NCBI GenBank assembly: GCA_014529385.2
Contig: CM043966.1
Location: forward strand, 94,003,087-94,067,086
Origin: Adiantum capillus-veneris
Taxonomy: Eukaryota > Streptophyta > Polypodiopsida > Polypodiales > Pteridaceae
Reading direction: 5' to 3'
Length of the DNA: 64,000 bases
Below are positions 10,975 through 23,022 of the stretch, piece by piece (the first letter of the stretch is position 1; every line of letters starts with the position of its first letter). The translations under genes were made by a program, and so were the position numbers. The notes under the pieces are model-generated. The model saw nothing but the letters and a program-made list of their open reading frames with translations, did no database searches and had not been told where the DNA came from.

Positions 10975-12367
10975 ATAACCAGAACAAGATTTCCATTCCC
11001 TTCTTGGACATATGTCCTAACCGGCTAGGCCACAAAGAAACGTTCGGCTGCTCGGTTACATTGATGACATTTTTAGAGACATTTGATACATAAATCATGT
11101 AAAGTCCTCCAGACTTTACTCCATGTGCTACTGTCATAGAACCCTTGGATATCTTCCACATGTTCTGTCCAAAAGTGGTGACGTAGCTAGCATCATCAAG
11201 TAAACATGTGCTGATCAAGCTCTTTGTAATTGCGGTAACATGTCTCACATTCTTCAGCGTGAAAGAAGAGCCATTTTGAAACTTCAATTGAACATCTCCA
11301 ACACCTAAGATCTCACATGTCTGCCCATTGCCTGGCCGAACATGATCTTTAGTGGTCACATAAGAGGTAAACCACTCCTTGTTTGGAGACACATGAAGTG
11401 ATGCCCCTGAGTCTATAATCCAGTCACTCAGTGCATTTCCATCAGATGTTGTAAGAAGAGCTGAGTCCATTGTATTCTTCAAGAAGTAGATGTCTCCTGA
11501 CACTAGACTGTCATCCTCTGCAACAGTGTTTGTCACATTTATTTCTTGAATCTTCACTGAGGACTTGTTCTTCTCACCATGGTCTTCAGCTTTCTCTTTG
11601 CCTTTTTCTGCTTTCCATTCTCTGCAGTCTCTTTTCATGTGACCCTTCTTGCCACAATGGTAGCATTCTATGTCACTCTTGCCTTTAGCACTGCGGGACT
11701 TGCTACGAGACTGATTCCTCTTTCCACCTTTGTACTTTTCTTTGGTCCTTCCCCTGACAACTAAGGCTGTTCCTTTGCCTTTGTCCATTGTCTTTCTATT
11801 GGTTTCTTTAGTAAGCAGACTTCCTTCTACACCGGCTATGTTCAAACCATCTGGAGGTGCAAAATTACTCAAAGCTGTGCGAAAAGTGTCCCAACTTTCC
11901 GGCAATGTGATCAACAGGAACATAGCTCTAATAGGTTCATCAAACTTGACACCTTGAGCTGACAACTGACTATAGATTGTGTTGAATTCATTCAGATGAT
12001 TGGACATAGGTGTCCCTTCTTTCATCTTTAAGTCAACAAGCTTCTTAAGCCAGTATACCTGTGAAGCTGCACTCTGCTTCTCATAAAGATCACTCAGCTT
12101 TAACCATGCTTGATAAGCCGACATCTCGTCTGCTACATTGAAGTAAACGCTTTCTGCCAAAGTCAGCATAATGGTAGAAAGTGCCAATTCATCCATTTCG
12201 CTCCATTCATCTTCGTCCATATCTTCTGGTTTTATCCCCTTGAGCTTTATAGGTTTTATCTGCTTCTTTTGTACCAACACGTGCCAAATCTGATTCTTCC
12301 ACAATGGGAAATTGGTTCCATCCAGCTTCTTGATATTGTAAAGAGCAGTGTCTTGTGATCCAGCCAT
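10955..12367 (-). pseudogene. gag: COP-C gag-protease ORF, 470 codons, open to a frameshift
   Basis: Starting at MAGSQDTALYNIKKLDGTNF, the ORF has the copia Gag fold (UBN2-like, residues about 10-190), a basic stretch, a CCHC zinc knuckle CYHCGKKGHMKRDC (about residue 235), a retropepsin with WIIDSGASLHVS (about residue 315) and the start of the gag-pre-integrase region (LWPSRLGHMS, about residue 445). The frame is lost at the end and resumes in the segment starting 10974. This is the best-preserved coding part of COP-C. Confidence 0.9.
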
Positions 12368-12370
12368 AGC

Positions 12371-13009
12371 TACGCTTCACAGTAGTTTACTTTTCTGGGA
12401 AAAATTCGGCCGAGTTTCCCCAGTAAACTGACCTCTGAACCAATATCAACCTGTCAAATGAACCAAGAAAGCTTCAGATTCTGCAGAAATTTTGGCAGAG
12501 TCTCCTTTGTAAAATGGCTCTGGTGTACTAAAAACAGACCAAAAAACAGCTCAAAAAACACTGTCTCTCTGACACTGTAAGCTGCGGGTAAACTTGTCAT
12601 GCACCTGTACTGTCTCTCATTGTCCTGTCATTGTCCTATAAGCATAGACTGCGACAATGCCTCAACGGCAGTAAAGCAAAGATGCAATCCCAACTGTCTA
12701 ACTCACAGTCAATACATCCTAGTTGCCTATCTAAGGGTGCTCGAGGGATCGCTCCAAGACCTGTATCACCGAAAGGATCTCAACATTCGAGAATCCCCCA
12801 GCTCAATAAAACCTCACTAGACCCTCAATAAAGGCTGCAGTAAATCTGACAGTACATAGACTTCCCACAAAGTCATACATCCACAAATTTCCCACTATAT
12901 GTTGTAACCGCTGCGGCGGTTGTTTGCTGCGTGACTCACAGCCAGCAAACCCTCAACAAACATACATCATCTCTGACAATACATCCCATGTGGAAGTACC
13001 TGCAATGTC
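12371..13009 (-). other. COP-C 5' leader, gag-proximal part
   Basis: About 640 bp between gag and the tandem LTR/leader units. No ORF with recognisable content is seen; it is untranslated leader of COP-C. Confidence 0.7.
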
Positions 13010-14303
13010 AGGATGAAATCTGGAATATCAAGCAGCAAACACAAGCTACCTGATGAACTAGTGGATGTCGCCTACAGTCTGTGTGTAGATGCGCTCGTGT
13101 CGTATGTGACACGCCTCCAAGAACTGTGAGCCGTCCTTTGATGTGTAGACAGCCACAAATCAACACTCTGGGAGTGTCGATATCCTGAGCACCTGCAGTC
13201 GTAGGCCGAAAACCCCAAATTTGCAGAGTCGGATCTGCACCCGCTTAGACCACGTAGTCGAAAATGACCTCCGCAGAACTTTGTCGAAGCCGAACGGTGA
13301 CCGAGATGACCTCAGAATGAAATTCTGAGCACACCGAGCCCTTCGGGCTATCCCACGAGATTTGGGGCCGTGTCTTTGCCTATCGAATTTCACTCCAATC
13401 TGAGCTGGTGACTCTAGCCTCCTGCAGTGCTGCCCCGAGCCTCAATGTGAGCTTTGATTCCAGTTGAAGGAGTACGAGCGGAAGTGCGACGCGAGAGAGA
13501 GTGCGAGAAGAAGAGCACGACGATATGGTGAACTCGCTCTACTGTAATGTGTAGAGCATAGTGAGTTCTTATTAGGTTTTTACAAAAGAATATGTGTACA
13601 TACCTGGCGGCCCGCCCACTTACTTGGGCGACCACATTGGGCTTTATACCCCAACAAGGATGAAATCTGAAATATCAAGCAGCAAACACAAGCTACCTGA
13701 TGAACTAGTGGATGTCACCTACAATCTATGTGTAGATGCGTCCGTGTCGTATGTGACACGCCTCCAAGAACTGTGAGCCGTCCTTCGTTGTGTAGACAGC
13801 CACAAATCAGCACCTTGGAAGTGCAGATATCCTCAGCACTTGCAGTTGTAGGCCAAAACCCCAAATTTGCAGAGTCGGATCTGCACCCGCCAAGACCACG
13901 TAGTCGAAAATGGCATGCGCTGAACTTTGTCGAAGCCGAACCGTGGCCGAGATGACCTCGGAATGAAATTCTGAGAAGACCAAGCCCTTCGGCCTCTCCC
14001 ACAGGAATTGGGGCTGTGTATTCGCCTGTCGAATCTCACTCCAATCTGAGCAGGTGACGCTGGCTACCTGCAAATGCTGCCCCGAGCCTCGATCTGAGCT
14101 CTGATACCAGTTGAAGGAGTACGAGCGGAAGTGCGATGCGAGAGAGAGTGCGAGAAGAAGAGCACGACGATATGGTGAACTCGCTCTACTGTAATGTGTA
14201 GAGCATAGTCAGTTCTTATTAGGTTTTAACAAAAGAATGTGTGTACATACCTGGTGGCCCGCCCACTTACCTGGGCGACCACATTGGGCTTTATACCCCA
14301 ACA
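13010..14303 (-). repeat. Tandem duplication of COP-C 5' LTR plus leader (2 x 647 bp)
   Basis: Units 13010-13656 and 13657-14303 are each 455 bp of leader plus a 192-bp LTR (13465-13656 and 14112-14303). Both start aggatgaaatctg and end accccaaca. The element therefore has three LTRs. Both inner leader units keep the sequence next to the LTR, but the first carries a variant primer site (tttgattcca in place of tctgatacca). Confidence 0.93.
14098..14109 (-). other. COP-C primer-binding site (initiator tRNA-Met)
   Basis: On the minus strand it reads TGGTATCAGAGC, two bases after the end of the outer LTR. This is the standard plant copia PBS, complementary to the 3' end of initiator tRNA-Met. 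Confidence 0.92.
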
Positions 14304-14551
14304 AATGAGACCCCTGGCGAAACAACATATGGAGGATACATTGGGCTTATCAAGGGAGTCTCCATTTGTGATAAAGTTGTTTGATTAGCCTTCCCTATAT
14401 CCAAGAATCTCATGAGACCCGTTGAAGGCTTGTGGATCCCTTTGTTCTATCTCTCTAGCTCAATAACCCTATGGATGACATCACAAACTCTTTGTTGTTG
14501 CTCCTCTACGCTAGTAGCACCCATTGTGGATTGTAGGACATCTAACCAACC
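14304..14551 (-). mobile_element. GYP-B gag fragment, part 2
   Basis: The sequence continues GYP-B across the COP-C insertion and matches GYP-A 51868-52111 reversed. It ends abruptly at 14551, where a plus-oriented LTR fragment begins inside a (GT)n tract. Confidence 0.85.
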
Positions 14552-14570
14552 GTGTGTGTGTGTGTGTATG

Positions 14571-14613
<43 letters not shown>

Positions 14614-14849
14614 GTGTGTGTGATCGAGCATTGCGACGGCATTAGCGGCGGTTGAGCCCGGCGACAGCGACTCCCTCTTCTTTGGGGCACGGAATCCTTC
14701 ACGATGGCAAGCATTGAGCTATGAGTGACACACCATTGCCCCTTTGAGCTTGCTTCTACGATAGTCTAGTTGTGTGCTTGCATCCATTTGTGGCTCGCGC
14801 ACAGTGTTTGGCAAGTTCCCAGCCTCCAATACATGTGGTAAAGCGCACA
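14552..14849 (+). repeat. Broken gypsy LTR, 3' half only
   Basis: It begins in the (TG)n(AG)n microsatellite and continues through the conserved gatcgagcattgcg segment to an LTR terminus GCGCACA at 14849. The 5' half with the promoter is missing. The break falls precisely at the microsatellite. Confidence 0.8.
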
Positions 14850-15226
14850 CAAATTTCATGCACAAGACTAGTTGGTTAAAGATCAAAAGTTAACCTAAAA
14901 TCATGCCATTTTCTTAAAGGCAAACTAATAATGTTAGACCCTAAACTAAATAATTTTTGAAAGTTACTAAAAGATTCCCATTTTATACAATCTATGTGGC
15001 AAAGTAGCAACATAATTTCAAAGTCTATGATCATGCCATACTAGCAACATATACACATAAAAGAGATGGCAGTGAAACTTAGGAAAGAAATCATGGAAGA
15101 ATTACACTTGTCCTTGTATAGAGTAGCTCGTGTCATTGAAGAAGATGTCCTCAACCATGTGGATAGAGGTCCATATAATTTCTCTCAATGCTCCTACACA
15201 ACAATATCAAGCAACAAGGCACTATA
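14850..15226. other. Unassigned sequence between LTR fragment and GYP-D
   Basis: AT-rich, with no recognisable protein. It may be diverged 3' tail of GYP-D, whose recognisable tail begins near 15227 (acctcaaggaggca). Confidence 0.4.
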
Positions 15227-15328
15227 CCTCAAGGAGGCATGTCAATGTGAAAAGACAAAAAATTCAAGGAAAATAAGATGAAACTAAATCTAGATCCCTA
15301 TCCTACCTATTTGTCACCACTTATGGAA

Positions 15329-15751
15329 TCAAGGAAAGAGCATATTATATAGACCAAGTGGCATCCCTAAGGCTAGGCCTCTATCCTCATCATCTAGATA
15401 AACAAAATCATTTTCAGTGAGGCCATAGTCTTCCTCAGTCTCTATTATTAATTCTTCATCATCTTCTTGTGCACATATGTTAATCAAGAACCTCACTATA
15501 CGTGGATACTCATCTTGTGCAAAAGAATAGGTATGTGTCACTGGAGAAACATTCGCTACTCAGTAGGGATCACTAGTAGTCCATACACATATTAGCCATT
15601 CTAACTCCTCAAGTTTTTTCTCACATGCAAGTCTCTCTACCAAATCCCATTCACAAGAAAGTACAAGGTACCATATGTGAAACACTTGAGAAAGATAAAA
15701 AGGGTAACTTTCATCAAAAATAAAAGTGCGCATCTCTGGTGAACTAGACAT
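15329..15751 (-). pseudogene. GYP-D ORF3 homologue, one in-frame stop
   Basis: Read from the ATG at 15751-15749, the frame is open for about 140 codons except for a TGA at 15562-15560. It keeps motifs shared with the GYP-A and GYP-E proteins: CEWDL, ACE, EELEW, TTSDPY, FVYLDDEDRGLALG and LYN. Elsewhere it is strongly diverged, so these motifs mark the conserved core. Function unknown. Confidence 0.75.
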
Positions 15752-16059
15752 CTTTGGAAACACAGATAGATTTGGTTAGGTCTCTAAAACATAAGGGTTG
15801 TTTTCTTGTGCTGCTTGATGTAACATGGTGAATTTGGGCTTTGTGTTGGATCCAATATGGTGCACTCTCGTTGCTAGTTGCTCTTACTCTTTTACTATTT
15901 TTGTTTTGCTTTGTTTTTTTTGTTAGTATAAGTATAAGGCTATGTATATACAGTCCCTCAATTGGAGAGTTGAGATGTCAAGGAACGAAATATGAGAGGA
16001 TAGGAACCCAAAATAGTGATGCGAGTGAGGACTCCCCCCTTCCTTGGGTAGATCATACA

Positions 16060-16947
16060 CTTTGAAAAGTTGTCGTCACCCTTTGAAACCAATTGTTCCA
16101 ATTTGTGATGGGAGGTGACTTATGCCAATAGGTTCTTGCTACCCCAATTGCCACATCAAGGCTCTCCTATGAACATGCCTGAAATGTTTCAGTAGTTGGT
16201 GGTTCTATAGGTGCTATCGTGGAGTTTTCCATGTTTTCCCTGCGATACACAATGGTATGGGGAGGATGTGTAGGAACTTTTTCAGAAAGGTATGAATTAG
16301 ATGAGGAACTAGAAGCGTCTTGGGACCCTTCCCTACCTGCACTAAATGGAATAGATTGAAATTGTTTTGGTTTCCAAACTAGCTCTGGAAAAAGGATAGG
16401 GTATTCCGGAATCTTCCCTTTGCCACAACCTTCAACTGAGATTGGGGTTGCATAATTGAATTTGCATGGTGTGGTGGGTGAGGTAGAGGAAGATACCGTA
16501 CGTTTAGGGACCCAAATTTGATCATTCCCATCATAGTATCCTTGGGCGTCTAACAGGGTTTTAGGAATCTAACATGATGTGGTCTTGACTTTCTTAGAGC
16601 GTGTTGTTGATTTTCTACAAGAATTTTTTCTTGAATTAGGTGGAAGAGTTGAAGGAGTTGGAAGTGAGGCCTCTAGGACCCATTGATATGTACTCTTAGG
16701 CAACTCAGGTTGAGTCCTTGCAGTATCATTTCTTGCTGCAACTATGGGAATTGATATGTTAGGTTCATTGGGCAGCCAATGAGGATGACTTAACGACTTT
16801 GGTTTGTGAATGTTGGTTATCTTGCAATTTTACCGGAGTCAATAACGCAGGTGACCTTTCTTGAATGGTAGGGAAAAGAGCCGGTTTTTGCGTTGTGACA
16901 CTCCCAGTCCCCCAGCCAATAGTGCATTTGGTGGCCAACATCCACTT
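16060..16947 (-). pseudogene. GYP-D WxPK-repeat region, degraded
   Basis: Conceptual translation gives RWIPK or its broken form, LLDAQGYYDGNDQIWVPKR and PELVWKPK, matching the repeats in GYP-A and GYP-E. Stops and shifts interrupt it. A polypurine-like tract follows on the minus strand (16047-16031). Confidence 0.6.
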
Positions 16948-17292
16948 TCATCTTAGGTTTATGTTGCCTTCCATAGTTGTAGCAGGCATGAACAAAAAGA
17001 TTTGGCCTACACTCCTATTTTCATAGGCAACAGGTGTTTGAGGGACTCCAAAAATAGTGGTTTTCTTCTTATTAATGCCCTTGACTTGCATGGTCATTGG
17101 AGATAGGGGTGGTTTTCCTAACTGGCACCATACTCCATATGACAACAAATTATGTTGATCTCTTGTATCTAACAAGACATTATACAGCACTTTCCCATAG
17201 GGGCTTTTTAGCTCAACCGTGTATCGTAGAGGTGTCTCAGATTCTAATGAATCATCATCAATTTCCTCAAAAAATGCTAGCGTCATCCCCAA
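16948..17292 (-). pseudogene. GYP-D protease 2 (downstream retropepsin-like domain), active site lost
   Basis: The 114-codon segment matches GYP-E 24.9-24.6 kb and GYP-A 59.45-59.78 kb: YGKVLYNVLLD, NLLSYGVWCQLGKPPLS, VKGINKKKT and FMPATTMEGN. The catalytic loop is DTRDQHN where the other copies have DTGAKHN or DTGAKYN, so it would be inactive. The surrounding fold-defining residues are kept. Confidence 0.8.
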
Positions 17293-17434
17293 ATTAGTCT
17301 CTCATTGGCATCTAAGACGTTGTTGTTGTTCTCAAGTCTCAGCTTGGCCTTGTATAATTTTAAACTTTGCTTGTTTCTTGGCTTTCCTTATTTTGATGGA
17401 TGGCTTGCAATTCTTCTTGGCTTAGAGGATCATA

Positions 17435-17765
17435 TTACCTTTTAAATTTAGTCCCATTATGGAATCCCACGGTTTCGACTCCATCTAGAGTCTCCACACA
17501 AATGGTACCTTGCGAGGCAATTTCACACACTCGATACAGTATGTTACCAATGTATTTCGATTTATTCTTTTCGTCACGTACACCATACATAAGAACTTTG
17601 TCTCCCAATTTTATATGTTTGTCTTGTAAATGGCGGTCAAACCATTTTTTCCTTCTACCTTTATCCACTAGGGAATTGTACACAACCAATTTCCTAGACG
17701 CTCAAGAATATACAATCGCTTGACTAAATGATTACCGTCCCAACCTTCTTGACTAGGCACACGAA
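17435..17765 (-). pseudogene. pol: GYP-D integrase C-terminal (GPY/F) region, fragment
   Basis: It shares RKKWFDRHLQDKHIKLGDK, VLMYGVRDEK and ETLDGVETVGF with GYP-A and GYP-E. The GPY motif has decayed to ILY. It joins directly upstream of protease 2, showing that the order integrase then protease 2 is shared by diverged copies. Confidence 0.75.
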
Positions 17766-17989
17766 GACTAAATATAAGCATCTACTTCATCTAGTAAGTA
17801 CAAGCCAACAATAGTGGCTATAGAATAGCAAGTCAAAGTAGTTATTCTATGTAAGTACAAAGACCAATACATATAATTGGCTCAATGTAGTCAAGTGTAC
17901 CAATCAAAGTCCATTGAAGCAAACCTTCCCATCAGCTCCATTAGCAAAAATAGTTTGGATAATGTAATTCCAGCTAGATTAAAGTGCTA

Positions 17990-18027
<38 letters not shown>

Positions 18028-18524
18028 AAAACCATCGGCTACATCAGTAGTTCATGCGTAAGTGCGTTTGAAACTGGATGAAGCAATCATAGCTCGATGA
18101 AGTGACCAAGTGTGGGTGTGCTCCTTTGTGTGTGTGTGTGTGTTAGAGAGAGAGGAGAGAGAGAGAGAGAGAGGGGGGAAATGTATGTACTAAAGATTTA
18201 TTCACTTTGAAGTACCCTCCAAGTCTTTTAAAAAAATTGTCATACTTAAACTTATCAAATACTTAAAACTTGTAATACTTAAACTTAACAAATGAGCTTG
18301 GAATTTACTCCTAATGTTCTTATTTTCATAATAATAAATTTTCATTATGTTTCCATAGAGTGCTAATAGGAGGGGCACACCTTTAGAAAATACGACCAAA
18401 ACATGGAATCAAAGTATGATGCCGAGTAGGAAGCGAGCCTTCTCACCAAAACTATTGATATTTCTCTCAATATAATAATTTCTCCTTTGCTCAAAAAAGT
18501 TCGCTCGGTGTATGGAATTCTCTC

Positions 18525-18556
<32 letters not shown>

Positions 18557-18819
18557 ACCACCACCACCAACATATACACACATACAAGAGCTTTCTCCAA
18601 CATGCAACCCCAATCTCCCTCAATCTCCTATATCCTCTCACACATGTCAATGTCTCATATAAGTCCATAGGGCTTCAAGGTGAAAGGAAAGGTCATTGGA
18701 TGCGAAAAAGGATTTCCCTTCACATCTGCTATAAATGCAAAGCGTCCCCTTTGTGTGCCAAAAAAAAAGCGTCCCTTTGTGTCCGCAAAAAATGCAAAGC
18801 ATCATCAACCACAAAAATA

Positions 18820-18925
<106 letters not shown>

Positions 18926-19190
18926 TCAGTTCTACTCACGACCACAAAAGAGTGGAAGAGAGCTCCATGCAAGTATGAGAGAGGAGGGAGAGAGAGTTGC
19001 AAATTCTACTATGATTGATTTCCATGCAAGCATGTAAGACTTGGTATTTTTTACCTGCCAGTTTGTGCAAAACCTGACATTTGTACATTGCCAAACATTC
19101 ATTTCTTAAAAGGTGCTCCGAGGGTGTCCCAAGATTCCATTTAAAAATGCATTTAGTAAAACCAGCTCACCTTTGCAAAAACTGGCTCAC

Positions 19191-19225
<35 letters not shown>

Positions 19226-19565
19226 AACACCCAAAGACCACTACCCCCAATCATGATATGTCTCTCTAATAGCCCTTGACTAGCAATATCCTAGTGAATT
19301 CCTTCATCTGTGTTAACGTCTTTCATAAGCCATGTGCCTTCAAGGTGAGGAAATACCCAATTTCATTTGGAGAAGTGGAGAGCCTTTTTTTCATTTAAAA
19401 GCAGTGCTTTGATTGCATGTGATAAAAGACCCCCATTGGCATCTACTTTTGCTTCTTCTAAATATTTTTTTTCCACTTCATGGACAAAAAACTTGTGAAA
19501 GAGAAACTACTTATGGACACACAACTACCTCTAGGAAAGCTATGGAGATCCTACAAAGGTTGAGA

Positions 19566-19597
<32 letters not shown>

Positions 19598-20460
19598 ATG
19601 CATATGCTAGAGATACTCATCACTGACTCGTGAGTTGTTTCCAAAAGTAAAAAGGGGAGAGAGAGAGAGAGAGAGGTTTTCCTAGGGGTCTATGCAAGAA
19701 ATATACAAAATAAAATCTTCACAAGTTATAGTACATCGGAGTGCAAAAGCAAAAGATAGGGGAGGGAATTCCCATGCCCAGCATAGCATGGAGTTTAAGC
19801 CATAAACCAATGTGCACTCATAGGTACCTAGCATCTAGTTCTACCCCTCAATGTATACATGAATGAAAGTGGACTAAAAAATGATTAAGTGGAGGGTGAA
19901 GAGAGTACACAAATTAACACAAGAGAGTATATGAGAAAATTTTCAATGCACAAACTAAAATGAAACACGCATGAAGCATGAATTTATACTATAAAAAATG
20001 AAGACATCATAACCTTTAACCAAAACGGACTTTGTTAGAGCACCGAACCTTGTGTGGGATCAATCAATCCACCCACTCCTCCTATGGACAGAGAGAATCT
20101 CAATTTGTGGGAAGCGAGCTAGAACACCTCCATCCCATGCCACACTACAAATAACGCCACTTTGCCTCCCTTGTGAGCTTGAGCTCGAAAAGGTTTCCAA
20201 ATACTTGCATGTGGCCCAAGGTATCAACTCCAACCAAATGAGTTTAAGTACCATGCCTTTTCAGTGATCACACCGCATGCCAAATTAAACACCACAAACA
20301 TGAACCAAGTCATATGGACCTAACATGGATCTTTTTGGCCTACTCAATAGTGTAGGTCCATCTAAAAAATCCTACCTTGGTCCCTCTTACATGAATGCAA
20401 TGGCGTTTGACCTCCCCTTGATTGTTATGCATTATGGATTGCTAGGTGGTTATCCAATAA

Positions 20461-20617
20461 TGCTACATATTGACATAAACGTGAGTCCTCTTTATGCTAC
20501 CAAATATGCATCAAATTCCTTCCAAGGCAATCAATCACGCTACATATCAACATAAACATGATTCCTCTTTACGTTACCAAATAAATGCCAAACAATTCCT
20601 TCCAAGGCAATCAATCA
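20461..20617. repeat. Tandem duplication, two units of about 77-80 bp
   Basis: Units 20461-20537 and 20538-20617 both contain gctacatat, cataaac, cctcttta and end with ttccttccaaggcaatcaa. No coding content. Confidence 0.8.
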
Positions 20618-21103
20618 TGTTGGGTATCTACCCTTAGTATGCACCATAAACATAAGCATGGCTCTCACAACACATACCACTACACTTTCACTATGACCAA
20701 GGGACAAAACCATCAACCATGATCCAAATCAAGACCATAAACCATCACATGGGTGAACACTCTATCTCTCTTTGAATGATGCACAACCATCCCTCCAAAA
20801 CCATTATAGTATATAACATGGCTGTGGGAATTTTGGCAGCACAACTATATCTAGAAAAAAGAATCCAAGAGTCACTCCCAACTATCACAACCATAACCAT
20901 AAGGGAACTTCATCCCTTAATTGTAAACCAAAGTCATTCCTGAATATAACTCCCACACTTGGATTTTAGTTGCACCCATTGCTAGCAGACTCCCACACGC
21001 ATATAATTCTTGGAACGTAATCTTCATGCATAAAAAACTTTCAACTAGAGAGTTAACATCTTCTCAAAACACCCATTTTGGTTTCCTTAATTCCATGCAA
21101 GTG

Positions 21104-21656
21104 TGTCACGGCTAGGGACTTGCTACGCGCCGTGTGTGAGCCACAAAGGCTCTTAGCACACAGTCATACAACAGACAAGCTCACAAGGAAGAATGGTGTG
21201 TCACTCACCTTCCTGCGTAGTTGCGAATGAAGGATTCCCGCGCCGCGAAGAAGAGGGAGACGCCGCTATGCCGCGCTCAACCGCCTCGCCGCCATCGTGT
21301 CGCCGCAACGCTCGATCACACACACACTCTCACACTCTCTCTCACACGTACACACACACACACACACACACAAGGAGATGGTGAAGGAGAAGGTGGAGAT
21401 GGAGCAAGAGCAGCTTCTATTGCACAATGAGAGAATGAGTAAAAATTAGGTTTAGTGGCTTTTATATGAGCTCACCCCATTCACACTTGGGCGCCCATAC
21501 TTAGCCAACTAACTCCTTTATTATTCCAGTTAGAGTGCGCCTGTCATCGGCGATCACCCTTACCCTGTTCCTATTGGTCCGACAAGCCCGGTACCTGACT
21601 CTAAATAATACAGCGTTTATAGATCATAGGGTGTCCATGTGCCGTGAGGGTTAACA
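21104..21656 (-). repeat. GYP-E 3' LTR (553 bp)
   Basis: On the minus strand it begins TGTTAACCCTCAC and ends CTAGCCGTGACA. A polypurine tract (AGGAAGGGGGGCA on the minus strand, 21669-21657) precedes it. Confidence 0.94.
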
Positions 21657-23022
21657 TGCCCCCCTTCCTGATGTAGATTCCGTCCTCGAAAGCTATCCAG
21701 TTGAAGCTCGTTCGTCGAGATGGAAGAGCAGTCGACATGGATGTGCGTAGCCTTATTCAATCACTGCAAAATCAAACAACATTGCCACAGTAATTGCATT
21801 CTCATATACAATTAAAAATCATATGCAATAGACAGACAAATTGATTGGTAACAGAATTTTAGACAATTTGTCAGCAATAAACATTAAATTGCAATATAAT
21901 CAAATGCATAAACAGATGTAAAGGTAAAAAATTAAACAAGTCCGGGGTCGCTAATTTAATGGTCAAAAGGCACTAGAGCTCGACTATTAATACCATGGGT
22001 AACTTCTCAATTTTCTCTGGTGAATTAAGTTGTTTAATCGCGAGAGCCAAGTATTTGATGTTCGAGGGCTGACTAGAGGCTATACCTAGAAGACCTTGTA
22101 GTTAAGCTACGATAAAAGGAATTTCTCATGAAATCATCGCCTGACTGATTACCTTTTCTTTGACCCCCCAAAGTCTGTTCACATTGATTCAATTTTGATG
22201 TGTGTGCTTATTTTGTATGCCTTGGGTTTTTTGCTTTTCAAGGAAAAGCGCCCACACTGGGAACCTCTAGGGGTCTAGTACCATAGGCGATACATGTGAG
22301 TGAAGTACCAATTTAAGCAGGGATTTCTCTTCCAGCTTAAAATTTTACATTGTGGCACTTTGATTTTTTGTTTGTTCATTTTCAGCATTTTAATTTTGTA
22401 ACTTTGGGGGGTCATATAACACTGTTACCCTCCCCAGGCTCATCACATTAGTAAACTCCCTTTATAATACTTAAGCTAAAGGTCAATAGGGTTAAGCCCA
22501 CTAGAAAGCCCTAGTACATTTCACACAATGCTGCCTAAATCGGATTAAGAACCTAAGTAACCATTGCGTATTAGGAAGGCATTCCCCATGGTATTAAGAG
22601 AAGATTTCTAATACTTAGCTTGGTCAAACTAGCTTAGTCGGACTGCTTGATTTTTAAACCGAGACAAGTGATTATGACAAAACATTACATGAATTAAATG
22701 TTTGATACTAAGAAAATGCGCTGAATATTATGCTACCAATCACAATCAAAGCAGACAAACATGGATGCAAAAAGATAAGGGCAATGTTAATGGACATAAA
22801 ACACCTGTTTGTGTTGATGGTCACGCTTGATTTGAAGTGTGAACGAGAGAAAGGTTCCATGAAGGTCCAAATCCTATCAACATCAACACGCTCCTGTACA
22901 CACTAGGAAACAAAAGGAATACCTCCAGGAGGCACATTAGTGGGAAAAGGTACCAACACTTATTGAACACAACAAAAAACATAAGGAACCCTAACCTAAT
23001 TATTTGCACTCCCCCTAAAGAG
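21657..23022 (-). other. GYP-E 3' untranslated tail
   Basis: It is collinear with GYP-A 61350-62721. The first part (minus strand, about 22985-22821) contains a short hydrophobic reading frame that is also open in GYP-A. I find no other coding signal. Confidence 0.75.

Larger units (their letters stand above)
8118..14303 (-). mobile_element. COP-C: Ty1/copia element with three LTR copies, inserted in GYP-B
   Basis: The 6186-bp element is flanked by perfect 5-bp direct repeats, aatga at 8113-8117 and 14304-14308. On the minus strand it runs 5' LTR, leader, second LTR, second leader, gag, protease, integrase, RT, RNase H, polypurine tract (about 8310-8320), 3' LTR. The PBS matches initiator tRNA-Met. 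The order PR-INT-RT-RH defines Ty1/copia. The coding region is broken by stops and frameshifts. Removing it restores contiguous gag in GYP-B. Confidence 0.95.
15227..17770 (-). mobile_element. GYP-D: 3' half of a diverged Ty3/gypsy copy
   Basis: On the minus strand it contains, in order, the integrase C-terminal end, protease 2, the WxPK region and ORF3, the same order as GYP-A and GYP-E. It is more diverged than those two. The 5' side breaks off in the integrase C-terminal region near 17770; the 3' LTR is not seen. Confidence 0.82.

Noticed and set aside
15066-15281. ORF of 71 codons (MAVKLRKEIMEEL) as a host gene
   Set aside because: No recognisable domain, and its 3' part overlaps the GYP-D tail. 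Length is within chance expectation.
20052-20555. ORFs at 20052-20267 and 20325-20555 as exons
   Set aside because: No homology that I recognise, and the second runs into a tandem duplication. Openness is by chance in a non-coding interval.
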